Assembly: GCA_003219195.1 (NCBI GenBank)
Contig: QHPX01000158.1
Coordinates: forward strand, 16,338 to 52,686
From: Verrucomicrobiota bacterium
GTDB taxonomy: Bacteria > Verrucomicrobiota > Verrucomicrobiia > Chthoniobacterales > UBA10450
Direction: 5' to 3'
DNA length: 36,349 nt
A program made the position numbers and the translations under genes. Below the pieces are notes generated by a model. The model had not been told where the DNA came from, ran no database searches, and worked only from the letters and a program-made list of their open reading frames with translations. This document shows positions 23,706-31,384 of the stretch, in pieces. How positions within the stretch are numbered: position 1 is the stretch's first letter; each line of letters begins with the position of its first letter.

Positions 23706-23833
23706 CGACGCGGCTTTGGGTTGCCACTGTGGCGGTGGTTATTGTTGTTATCGCGGTCTGGAAATTTATCGACTATCGGAGCCAACCGCCGCCACCGCCG
23801 CATAAAGTGGCCGCGCCAGCAAAGGCGCCGTAA
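23693..23833 (+). CDS. 46-aa single-pass membrane protein with proline-rich tail
   Basis: A GTG at 23693, preceded at 10 bases by AAGGTGA, opens a 46-codon frame: seven polar residues (VTSQSTR), one hydrophobic helix (LWVATVAVVIVVIAVWKFI), then a basic and proline-rich tail (DYRSQPPPPPHKVAAPAKAP). The composition is what one expects of a true small membrane protein, not of random sequence. It lies 19 bp past phhB and is convergent with the DUF5069 gene, whose last 68 bases it overlaps. Function is unknown. Confidence 0.55.
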   Translation: MTSQSTRLWVATVAVVIVVIAVWKFIDYRSQPPPPPHKVAAPAKAP

Positions 23834-24278
23834 TTTTGTAGGACAGCGCGTTGTGCGGTCCTGGACGTCGCAAGCGCGGCGTCCCTGCCATTTTGCGGCG
23901 CTTGAGCGTCTCAGAGACTTCGTCGTTCCAGCCACGCTTGCGCATGAATTCATTCCAGACATAGATTTCGTCCTCGGATGGCTGCCGGCCCATACTGAAG
24001 CACCATAGAAGCATTTCTTCATCAGTGCCGCCTTGCTTCACTTGTTCGACTAATTGCTTGTAGTTGACGCGCAAAAAGGCGACGCAGCGCTCATCAAAAC
24101 CCCGGCCGAGATTCGCCTGATAATCCGGAGGCAATTCGCCTTTGGCGTGAGCGCGAATTTTGTCCAACATGCGGGCGAAGTAGACTAATCCGCCCACCTG
24201 CACGAACGGACTGCGAAGGCCCAAGTCTCTCATGCAGAAATCATTTTGCCCAGTTTCCAATTCGTTTTCAAGCCTCAT
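23766..24278 (-). CDS. DUF5069 domain-containing protein
   Basis: The 170-residue frame contains the DUF5069 pattern: MRDLGLRSPFVQVGGLVYFA, RMLDKIRAHAKGELPPDY, GFDERCVAFLRVNYKQLVEQ and WCFSMGRQPSEDEIYVWNEF. No function is established for the domain. The start may be the ATG at 24278 or the one at 24231-24233 (MRDLG...), which fits the family better. The end is odd: after ETLKRRK the frame runs through a palindromic element and continues as a low-complexity tail (SYKITAPLLARPLYAAVAAV), about 40 residues that look acquired. The tail overlaps the small gene on the other strand. pafA starts divergently 67 bp away. Confidence 0.85.
   Translation of the reverse strand: MRLENELETGQNDFCMRDLGLRSPFVQVGGLVYFARMLDKIRAHAKGELPPDYQANLGRGFDERCVAFLRVNYKQLVEQVKQGGTDEEMLLWCFSMGRQPSEDEIYVWNEFMRKRGWNDEVSETLKRRKMAGTPRLRRPGPHNALSYKITAPLLARPLYAAVAAVGSDSR
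23837..23889. repeat. degenerate two-hairpin palindromic element (copy 6)
   Basis: TGTAGGAC at 23837 opens an element with one imperfect hairpin (GGACAGCGCG...GCGGTCC, 23841-23861) and one nine-pair hairpin (GGACGTCGC / GCGGCGTCC around AAGC). The right end reads CCTGCC instead of CCTACA. It lies inside the DUF5069 frame and encodes part of its C-terminal tail. Confidence 0.65.
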
Positions 24279-24345
24279 GCGCGCTTCCGGCGCTGGCGTG
24301 CGATTTTTTGATGATTGCCGCTTGTCCGCCGCACAACGGTGAGAG

Positions 24346-25791
24346 ATGGTCGCTGAGATGGATCGGGTCGTCGGAATAGAGACTGAGTACGGCTGTTTGC
24401 TCAGCGAAGAAGACGCGCACGCTAGTTCCGAGGCCTGGCCGGCGAAGGTTAAGAATTACCTCTTTCGAAAAGCCCAGATCGGAACGATCGATCTCCACTA
24501 TCGCGATTATGAGGAACCGCCGGGCAATGGCGGCTTCCTTCTGAATGGCGGCCGTCTCTATCTCGATATGGGGCACATCGAGTACGCGTCGCCGGAATGT
24601 TTGCACCTGCGTGATTTGGTCACCTACGATTTAGCCGGTGACGAGTTACTCCAATCGTCTCTCGCCGCCTTGGGCGCGGCCGGTCACGTCTCGTTCATCA
24701 AGAACAACGTCGACCATCACACCGGCGCCACTTTTGGTTGCCATGAGAATTATTTGATGAAACGCGAGGCGCAATTCACGCCGCCGGTTCTTGGGACGCT
24801 CCTTACTTTTCTGGCGACGAGACAGATCTTCACCGGTGCGGGCCGCGTCGGTCAGGCCAATCCGCTGGCGTTCGATTTCGAACCGCCAAAACAGGAGGCG
24901 CAGGTCGATTTTCAACTGAGCCAGCGCGCCGATCACATCGTCAATGACATCTACCAGTGGGTGCAGTTTAATCGCGCCATTATCAACGCCCGCGATGAAC
25001 CGTTGGCCGACTACCGGAAATATCGACGGCTTCACTTGCTCATCGGCGACTCAAACATGAGTCCATTCGCCACGGCGCTTAAGATCGGCACCACCGCGTG
25101 CGTGCTCTCGCTCCTCGAAGATGGCCGCTTGCCGCGAAACCTTGTCTTGACTGACGCGGTCCAGAGCACACGCGACATTTCGCGTGACCCGAGCGGGCGT
25201 TGGATTGTCGATCTTGAGAACGGCAAAACGATCGGTGCGCTCGATGTGCAATGGCAATTTTGCGACCTCGCGCAGAAGCGTTTTCGAAACCGCAGCGCGG
25301 AAACGAATTGGCTGCTTGAGAGCTGGAGCTTTGTTCTCGAGGCGCTCGAACGAAACCCTTACGCATTAATCGGCGGCGTCGATTGGATCACGAAGAAGTG
25401 GCTGCTCGAGATATTGATTGAGTCGGAAGGATTGAGTTGGAACGATCCGTGGCTGCAAAGTGTCGATCTTGAATATCACAACATCGATCCGGAACGCGGA
25501 TTATTTTTCGGAGTCACTCCGGGCAAACGAATTCTTGAGTGGAACAACAGCGTGCGCCGCCAGGATGCGACCCACACTCCTCCGGCTAACACTCGCGCCT
25601 CCGGCCGCGCGCGTGCCGTGGCCGGCTTTCAACAAGGCGATCAATCCTACGTGATCAACTGGGATTCCATCGCCTGCGATAGTCGCGATTTTCTCGTGAT
25701 GGGCGATCCGTTCAAAACCTACAACGAAGAAGTCGCAAAATTTCTGAGCGCGCCGCGGCCGGCGGGAAGAACCGGCCCCGACGCAGCTTAG
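24346..25791 (+). CDS. pafA: Pup--protein ligase (PafA/Dop family), PafA-like
   Basis: PafA attaches the small modifier Pup (or UBact in Gram-negatives) to target lysines, marking them for the bacterial proteasome. The 481-residue product starts MVAEMDRVVGIETEYGC; IETE holds the Mg/ATP glutamate. LYLDMGHIEYASPEC carries the catalytic Asp73. KNNVDHHTGATFGCHENYLM, FQLSQRADHI, IINARDEPLADYRKYRRLHL and IGDSNMSPFATALKIGTT are family core motifs. I favour PafA over the depupylase Dop because the Dop loop between the N-terminal motif and the NGGRLYLD strand is absent and the C-terminus (VMGDPFKTYNEEVAKFL) matches PafA's. No Pup, Dop or proteasome gene is in view. Confidence 0.85.
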   Translation: MVAEMDRVVGIETEYGCLLSEEDAHASSEAWPAKVKNYLFRKAQIGTIDLHYRDYEEPPGNGGFLLNGGRLYLDMGHIEYASPECLHLRDLVTYDLAGDELLQSSLAALGAAGHVSFIKNNVDHHTGATFGCHENYLMKREAQFTPPVLGTLLTFLATRQIFTGAGRVGQANPLAFDFEPPKQEAQVDFQLSQRADHIVNDIYQWVQFNRAIINARDEPLADYRKYRRLHLLIGDSNMSPFATALKIGTTACVLSLLEDGRLPRNLVLTDAVQSTRDISRDPSGRWIVDLENGKTIGALDVQWQFCDLAQKRFRNRSAETNWLLESWSFVLEALERNPYALIGGVDWITKKWLLEILIESEGLSWNDPWLQSVDLEYHNIDPERGLFFGVTPGKRILEWNNSVRRQDATHTPPANTRASGRARAVAGFQQGDQSYVINWDSIACDSRDFLVMGDPFKTYNEEVAKFLSAPRPAGRTGPDAA

Positions 25792-25793
25792 CG

Positions 25794-25828
25794 GGTTGAG
25801 AATTGACGGTTGAGAGTGGAGAGTCGAG
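25794..25828 (+). repeat. heptamer tandem tract GGTTGAG-type after pafA
   Basis: Five 7-base units (GGTTGAG, AATTGAC, GGTTGAG, AGTGGAG, AGTCGAG) start three bases past the pafA stop codon and fill more than half of the 60-bp gap before the next gene. Confidence 0.8.
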
Positions 25829-25851
25829 GCCGTCGTTAGGCGGCGAAGAGA

Positions 25852-26340
25852 ATGGAACCGGCTGAAGCTCTGAGCACGGCTGCGCAAGTCGCAGTTGCGT
25901 TGGCTGGTTTTGCGGGAGTGGTGGTTGTTTTTCGGAGCGGATCGGTTCATGAGTGGTCGAAGATCGATAAGTTCCGATTGCGGATTTTGCTGACTAATTC
26001 GGCGGTTCCACTCGCGCTCTGTCTGGTGGGTCACTTGCTTCTGACAGCTAACCTTTCTCCCACTACAATCTGGCGGTGGGCCAGTGCATTTGCTGCTGTG
26101 CTGTTCTTCCCAATCGTGATCGTTTATCTAAAAGCCTTTCGCAGTTTTCCCTGCACAGAATTACAAACCGCGAGTGGCAGCAGATCTCTCTTCTCCGTTG
26201 GCCTGGCGTTCGGAACCGCCGTCAGTATTCTGCAGCTATACAATACGGCCGTGCTGGACGCATTCTGGCCGTTCTTCCTCGGAATTATCTCTCTGCTTCT
26301 CGCCGGCGTATTCCAGTTCGTGCGGCTGGTCGTGATCTAG
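25852..26340 (+). CDS. four-TM conserved hypothetical membrane protein
   Basis: The 162-residue product has four hydrophobic segments: about 12-26 (VAVALAGFAGVVVVF), 44-66, 74-93 and 118-160 (FSVGLAFGTAVSILQLYNTA then a last long segment). Short loops carry charged residues (RSGSVHEWSKIDKFRLR). No enzymatic motif is visible. It follows pafA by 60 bp on the same strand. Membership in the pafA operon is plausible, but a role in pupylation is not indicated. Confidence 0.65.
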   Translation: MEPAEALSTAAQVAVALAGFAGVVVVFRSGSVHEWSKIDKFRLRILLTNSAVPLALCLVGHLLLTANLSPTTIWRWASAFAAVLFFPIVIVYLKAFRSFPCTELQTASGSRSLFSVGLAFGTAVSILQLYNTAVLDAFWPFFLGIISLLLAGVFQFVRLVVI

Positions 26341-26387
26341 CGCAACGCTCAGGCGATGGAAGCAGGATCGACAATCAGCGATGCCGG

Positions 26388-27890
26388 TTATTCCAATCGT
26401 TCGAGCGAGGGAATACCGTAATTTTCCTGGAGCGCGGGAGCTTCCGCTGCAACCTGGGCCGCTTCCAGCTCGATTTGCTTTGGGTCTTCTTCGGTTTCGA
26501 TTTTTATGAACCCGTCGATCGGATGTTTCACCGCTTCCGCCAGATCGGCCAACGACTTCACTTCTGCGCCGTTTACTTTTTTGACGACCAGGTAGGCGAG
26601 ATCGTCGTAACCGATGGTGGCGTTGGCCGGCAGCACCTGACTGAGCACGACGACTTTGCGATGACCTTCGGGGAAAAGCTCGGATTGGAAACGATCGAGA
26701 TAAACAAATCTTTGGGGAGCTTCTTTCTGCCAGTTAGCGCCCCACTCCTTTAAGTACTGGCGCGACAACTCCTGAAAAATGACTCCGCCGAGCACGTAGT
26801 AGAGAGGTGGCTGATCGAGATTATAAGGCGCAACAACGTAATTTTTTGCGGCGCGATGTTCGAGCGTGACGTTGAATTCCAGCGATTTGCCATCGCGCTG
26901 GACTTGGAATGGCACGTTGTCGCCTGCGAAGGCATGGGCCGTGAGCAGATTTGTAAGTTCAATTTTACCGTAGAGAGGATCGACATAGTTGCCGTTCTGA
27001 TCGATCCAGTTGTGGCCAATTTCTGTCACGATGTCGCCCACTTGCAGGCCGGCCTTCACTGCCGGCATGTTCGGTTCCACACTCGTCACATAAACTCCAC
27101 CCGGCTTTCCAGTTTGACCGGCGAAAGTACGCAGCTGTGGATCGCGCGTCGGGAAAAACGAAAAACCGGCCGAAGGAAAACCACCGTACTTCTCGGTTCC
27201 GGCGTCTTTCAAAAAATGTGTGATGATGGGCGCGGGAATGGCGTCGACCAGTTGAGCGCGAGAATCATACCGCAGCAGCAATCCGGCCAGCTTGTTATTT
27301 TTGACCAGCGGAATGGTGTAGCTGTTCTCTCGATATTGCATCGAAATGCTGACGCGATAAGTGAGGAACTGGCCAACATCGACAGGATAATGAGTCATCT
27401 GAATGGTGGTGACCAAACCTTCCGTGGCAACGAGCGCGCCGGTCGGCTCGAGTTGCCACGCGGCGAGCCGATCGCCCACCACCGTGTCCGTCGCAATATC
27501 GAGTGGCGTGATGCCGTCCAAAAAATTCTTCTCGGCTGGCTCGAGTAGAGCGAGGTTTGCCTCATAATCGATCACCTGAACGTTGGCCGCGCTTTTCTCG
27601 CCGGACTCCGCGCGCTCCAGCTCAACGTAATTTTGGTTTGCCACCAAATCGGCCGTCACCAGAACGCGGCCTTTCGATAAAACGGCGCCGAGAGCGCGTT
27701 TCGATTGCGGGGCTTTCTTTTGCCACGGCCGAAAATAATCGTAAGGCTGGCCGGTCACATTCACACGCACGAGTGAAAGCGTTTTCTGCTTGGCCTCCTT
27801 CGCCGTCGGAAGCGCTGGCTCCTTCTTCGCGATGGCCACCGTACCCGTCAGGAGAATTATCGCGAAAGTGGTGAACAATTTTTTTCGCAT
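26388..27890 (-). CDS. HtrA-like pseudoprotease with PDZ domain
   Basis: This 500-residue exported protein (signal peptide MRKKLFTTFAIILLTGTVAIA) aligns along its length with the active protease just upstream but has lost the triad. The His position is Asp81 (VLVTADLVANQ versus IMTNAHVVSNS), the Asp position is Asn112 (YEANLALL versus DCDLALI), and the GNSGGP oxyanion loop is ENSYTIP. A PDZ-type segment follows (GGVYVTSVEPNMPAVKAGLQ, VGDIVTEIG), then a C-terminal region shared with the partner (LYYVLGGVIFQELS; partner VVYGGLLFQPMS). It starts three bases after the partner's stop, so the two are made together. A scaffold, chaperone or regulatory partner role is an inference. Confidence 0.85.
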   Translation of the reverse strand: MRKKLFTTFAIILLTGTVAIAKKEPALPTAKEAKQKTLSLVRVNVTGQPYDYFRPWQKKAPQSKRALGAVLSKGRVLVTADLVANQNYVELERAESGEKSAANVQVIDYEANLALLEPAEKNFLDGITPLDIATDTVVGDRLAAWQLEPTGALVATEGLVTTIQMTHYPVDVGQFLTYRVSISMQYRENSYTIPLVKNNKLAGLLLRYDSRAQLVDAIPAPIITHFLKDAGTEKYGGFPSAGFSFFPTRDPQLRTFAGQTGKPGGVYVTSVEPNMPAVKAGLQVGDIVTEIGHNWIDQNGNYVDPLYGKIELTNLLTAHAFAGDNVPFQVQRDGKSLEFNVTLEHRAAKNYVVAPYNLDQPPLYYVLGGVIFQELSRQYLKEWGANWQKEAPQRFVYLDRFQSELFPEGHRKVVVLSQVLPANATIGYDDLAYLVVKKVNGAEVKSLADLAEAVKHPIDGFIKIETEEDPKQIELEAAQVAAEAPALQENYGIPSLERLE

Positions 27891-27893
27891 TTT

Positions 27894-29489
27894 TTACATT
27901 TTTTTCTGATCTTCCGCCGCTTTTGCGACCGCTTGTTCCTGGAGGTTTTGTTCCCGCACTACGTTGTAACGCGTTTTGATTCGCTCACGCGCCGCTTCCG
28001 CTTGCTTCGGGTCGAGCACCAGCGGTGGGCCATCGCCGATCATTTTTACGACAAAGCGCTCCGTCGGTTCGGAAAACGTTTTTGCCAATTCATCGAGCGT
28101 GCGAATTTTTTTGCCGTTGATTTCATCGACAATCCCCCCACGATACGGCGCCAAAAAAGTGTTGATCGGGTCCGGCAGAATGTTTGTCAGCACGATCACA
28201 TCCGGGTGTTCCAGATAAATTTGCTCGAGCACAAAGTAATCGAAGTAATGACGGATGCGCAGATCGGTCGGCTGATAGGCCTCGATTAGATCGAGACTCA
28301 TCGGTTGAAAAAGCAGCCCGCCGTAAACGACGAAGCGCGGCCGCACATCGTAACTGTGACCTTGAACAAAATAAGGCCACACCGTGCTCAGCACGATTTT
28401 CACGCTCGCCGGCTGCTTGTCGCGCCAAATGTCGAACTTCACCATGTCGCCCTTAAATTTTCGTTCCACCACTTCGGGCATCTCCACGTGTTCGCCTTCT
28501 AATTCGACACTCGCATCGCTTGCAATCGGATGATCATTGATCGCCAATAGCACATCGCCTTCGCGAAGAATTTTCGCGCACGGTCCGGCTGCCACAACCG
28601 TGGTAACAAGCACACCGCGACCGTCCTCTTTCAATCCGAGAAATTTTCGCTGCGCCGGGTTTTGCAACTTCGAATACGTGATTCCAAGGTCGACATATTT
28701 ATCGTAGTGACCGTCCTCGATATCTTTGAGAAAACGGCGAATCACCGGAGTCGGCACCATGTAAGCGACACCTTGGGCGACATCGCCGCTGTAACCTTGA
28801 AACGCCACCCCGACTACTTTGGCGTTTTGCATCACTGGTCCGCCGCTGTTGCCCGGATTAATTTGCGCGCTGATCTGGATGGCCAAGTGCGAGTCAATCG
28901 ATGAATGGGTATAAAGTTGGAAATCGATGCGGGAAACAATGCCGGTAGTGACCGACATGCGCTCGCCGCCGATCGGATAGCCATAAGCGGACACGGTCGA
29001 TTCAAGTTCGGGAATGCCGCCCAATTTCAGCGGGACCATGTTCTTGTAAAAATTGGGCGCATCCACCGTGATGAGTGCCAAGTCGCAATCGTTCGCCACG
29101 AACTGAACTTTGGCCGGATACTTGTTTGGATCGCCATCGCGCTCGACGGTCAGGTAACGGCTGTTGCTCACCACGTGCGCATTGGTCATGATGCGGTTGC
29201 CATCGATGACAAAGCCGGCCCCAATTCCCCGCTGCAGCCCACCCGCGTTCCAGGGCGCTCTGTAATCCGGTTCCACTTCAGTTGAAGTGATCCGCACCAA
29301 ACTTTTTTGAATCGGGCCGTTCGGACGCGGCGGCGGCACTGGCACGGCGACAATAGCCGGCGCAGCTGCGCTCGGTTTCGCCGACGCGTTCGGCTGCACG
29401 GGGAAAGCCGGTGGCGGCGCGTTTTGTTGTGCTTGCAGTTGAGTTACCTCAAACGCCACCAGCAGGACCGGCAAGTAACAATATTTCAT
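27894..29489 (-). CDS. exported trypsin-like serine protease (HtrA/Deg family) with PDZ domain
   Basis: This is a periplasmic or secreted serine protease of 531 residues. A signal peptide (MKYCYLPVLLVAFEVTQLQA) is followed by a Pro/Ala-rich linker to about 58. The protease domain has the full triad: His105 (IMTNAHVVSNS), Asp136 (NDCDLALITVD) and Ser215 (QINPGNSGGPVMQ). A PDZ domain covers about 300-380 (GVLVTTVVAAGPCAKILREG, DVLLAIND), and a second, divergent PDZ-like region follows (YRGGIVDEINGKKIRTLDEL). The architecture is nearest the Deg9-like or 'large' HtrA group rather than DegP. It is followed at once by a catalytically dead paralogue. Confidence 0.93.
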   Translation of the reverse strand: MKYCYLPVLLVAFEVTQLQAQQNAPPPAFPVQPNASAKPSAAAPAIVAVPVPPPRPNGPIQKSLVRITSTEVEPDYRAPWNAGGLQRGIGAGFVIDGNRIMTNAHVVSNSRYLTVERDGDPNKYPAKVQFVANDCDLALITVDAPNFYKNMVPLKLGGIPELESTVSAYGYPIGGERMSVTTGIVSRIDFQLYTHSSIDSHLAIQISAQINPGNSGGPVMQNAKVVGVAFQGYSGDVAQGVAYMVPTPVIRRFLKDIEDGHYDKYVDLGITYSKLQNPAQRKFLGLKEDGRGVLVTTVVAAGPCAKILREGDVLLAINDHPIASDASVELEGEHVEMPEVVERKFKGDMVKFDIWRDKQPASVKIVLSTVWPYFVQGHSYDVRPRFVVYGGLLFQPMSLDLIEAYQPTDLRIRHYFDYFVLEQIYLEHPDVIVLTNILPDPINTFLAPYRGGIVDEINGKKIRTLDELAKTFSEPTERFVVKMIGDGPPLVLDPKQAEAARERIKTRYNVVREQNLQEQAVAKAAEDQKKM

Positions 29490-29599
29490 CGCAGGAAAGT
29501 CCGAGAAGATGAAACGAACTTTGCAGAAATCAACCGTCTATGCCGCAAGCCCGTGATTCAGGACGGCAGGCTGAGCGCGGCTACAATTACGATACGCGA

Positions 29600-30772
29600 T
29601 CAAACGCCAGCGCGGTCGAGCAGCGAGGTCAGAACTTTCTCTGCTTCGAAAATTTCGCGGGCGATCGCGCGAGCAGCGCGAGCGTGGCGTTTATAATCGG
29701 CATTGATCATTTTCACTGCATCGACAATTTCGCCCAACGACTTAAAGGTGAGCAGTCCGACGTCGCCGCCGTAGTTTTTTGTGAATCCAGTCTCTTGAGT
29801 GATCACCGGCCGGCCAGCGGCGAGATAACAACCGCTGCGATCACTGAACCAACCGGTGTTTAAGCGGACATATTGATCTTTTGCGACGGTGAATTCGCCT
29901 TTGGAGCGGCGAATGTAATGGCGGTAGAGCCAATAATCGACACTGAGCTGAAGGGGCGAATACAGACGCCAGCCGTTGCCGAGAAATCTCGCGCGCGTCT
30001 TTGCATCTCTAATATTGGTCGCGAGCTCAAATATTTCGCCGGCTTTCTTTGGCGCAGCGGCGAAGCGCAGGAACTCGCGCGATTTGCTCCAGAGATATTT
30101 CTCGCCGCGCCAGGTGATGTCTTTCACTCCGCTGGTCGACCAATTCGCAATCGAAGTAAACACCGCCGCCCGCGGTGGAGCGCGAGTGGTCTTCCAAAAA
30201 TCAGTCACGATTGGTTGACGGGTTGGATGCCATCTGAATCCGTGCGTCGGCACCGAAAAACTTTTGGTGCCGACGTTTTCACCGAAGGAAAAAAGTGCTT
30301 GATGACGCCGCAAATAATCGATTGTTGATCTTACGCCCCGGTCGATTTTGATTTGCTCAACACTGGGATCGCTCTCGATGTAAAGAAGGCGTTCACAGGC
30401 AAGAAGGTCCTCGTTTAGTTCCTGCGCGCCGCAAATATTCAGGATCGCATCGGCTTCGCAATAAAGCTGACGGACCTTTTTCAGCGATAAACCTGCGGTT
30501 GGCCGGCCCCGCAGATAACGCGCACAAAAAGCCCATCGATTCTTGAATCGGAATTCACGCGCCAATCGAGCAAGAACCTGCGACGCATAATCGAATTGAT
30601 TGTTTATTTCGAAGGTTTCCGGGTTGTAGGGAAGCCGCGCCGAATCTTCGATATAGTAAACATCGTGACCCAGGCGGTGCAGGCCGACAAGGTAATGAAC
30701 GTGCTGCCAGATCACGCCGGCAATCGGCATCGAGCCCATGAAGCCCATGACGACGATGCGCTTGCGTTTCAT
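29600..30772 (-). CDS. glycosyltransferase-like protein (GT-B type), paralogue of 22168-23310
   Basis: The 390-residue product begins MKRKRIVVMGFMGSMPIAGV followed by IWQHVHYLVGLHRLGHDVYY, a classic GT-B N-terminal Rossmann start. The C-terminal block YRHYIRRSKGEFTVAKDQYV, LNTGWFSDRSGCYLAAGRPV, ITQETGF matches the gene at 22168-23310. The donor-binding half is conserved, but no named GT family could be assigned from memory. It is first in position downstream of the hexapeptide acyltransferase and ABC exporter on the same strand, which fits assembly or export of a surface polysaccharide or glycolipid. Confidence 0.78.
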   Translation of the reverse strand: MKRKRIVVMGFMGSMPIAGVIWQHVHYLVGLHRLGHDVYYIEDSARLPYNPETFEINNQFDYASQVLARLAREFRFKNRWAFCARYLRGRPTAGLSLKKVRQLYCEADAILNICGAQELNEDLLACERLLYIESDPSVEQIKIDRGVRSTIDYLRRHQALFSFGENVGTKSFSVPTHGFRWHPTRQPIVTDFWKTTRAPPRAAVFTSIANWSTSGVKDITWRGEKYLWSKSREFLRFAAAPKKAGEIFELATNIRDAKTRARFLGNGWRLYSPLQLSVDYWLYRHYIRRSKGEFTVAKDQYVRLNTGWFSDRSGCYLAAGRPVITQETGFTKNYGGDVGLLTFKSLGEIVDAVKMINADYKRHARAARAIAREIFEAEKVLTSLLDRAGV

Positions 30773-30799
30773 CTCAAAATCACTTCGCGTTCTTCGTGG

Positions 30800-31384
30800 T
30801 TAGAATTCTTTAACAATGACGGCGGGATTGCCGGCGACGACCGTGTTTGGCGGAATGCTCTTCGTGACGACCGAGCCGGCGGCAACGATCGAGTTTTCGC
30901 CGATGGTTACACCTTTCAAAATTACCGCATTCATGCCGACCCAAACATTGTCGGCAATTCGAACCGGCGCGGTTTCCAGCTTGGGTCGCGCCGGACGATC
31001 TTTGAAAAATGGCGCGAGCGCCTGCGCGTCGATAAGGCGTTGGGCCGGCTCGAGTGGATGAAAATCGGAATCAGCGATGCCGACGTTCCACGAAATCAGA
31101 CAGTGCGATCCGATGTCGATCTTGTCCTCGGCCATGATGAGCGCGCCATTCAACAAAGTGAAATCGCCGATCGTGCACGTACCATTTTCAGCGATAGCGA
31201 AAGAGCAGCCGGCGTAACAGGAAACGTGCTTACCGATCACAACTGCCTTTCGCTTACGGCTGCGGAGGTGACGAAAAATCTGCGCGGTCTCGCAATAAAA
31301 TCCTTCGCCAAACTCCACGTTCGAGGGAATCGGATGAGGCCACCAATCGCTTTCAACATGTCGATCTTGTCGGACGTTGCTCAC
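30800..31384 (-). CDS. hexapeptide-repeat acyltransferase (LbH family)
   Basis: The 194-residue product has the left-handed beta-helix pattern with hexapeptides such as [60 protein letters not shown] and the end [20 protein letters not shown] then [13 protein letters not shown]. His and Asp in IADSDFHP fit the catalytic His position of CoA- or ACP-dependent O- or N-acetyltransferases. The start is a GTG overlapping the ABC gene stop (GTGA), so the two are coupled. It probably acetylates a sugar of the polymer made by this cluster; the exact substrate is unknown. Confidence 0.9.
   Translation of the reverse strand: MSNVRQDRHVESDWWPHPIPSNVEFGEGFYCETAQIFRHLRSRKRKAVVIGKHVSCYAGCSFAIAENGTCTIGDFTLLNGALIMAEDKIDIGSHCLISWNVGIADSDFHPLEPAQRLIDAQALAPFFKDRPARPKLETAPVRIADNVWVGMNAVILKGVTIGENSIVAAGSVVTKSIPPNTVVAGNPAVIVKEF

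Noticed and set aside
29560-29600. Another partial palindromic element (GCGGCTACAATT) before the HtrA start
   Set aside because: Only the CTACAA end is present, with no pairing hairpin.
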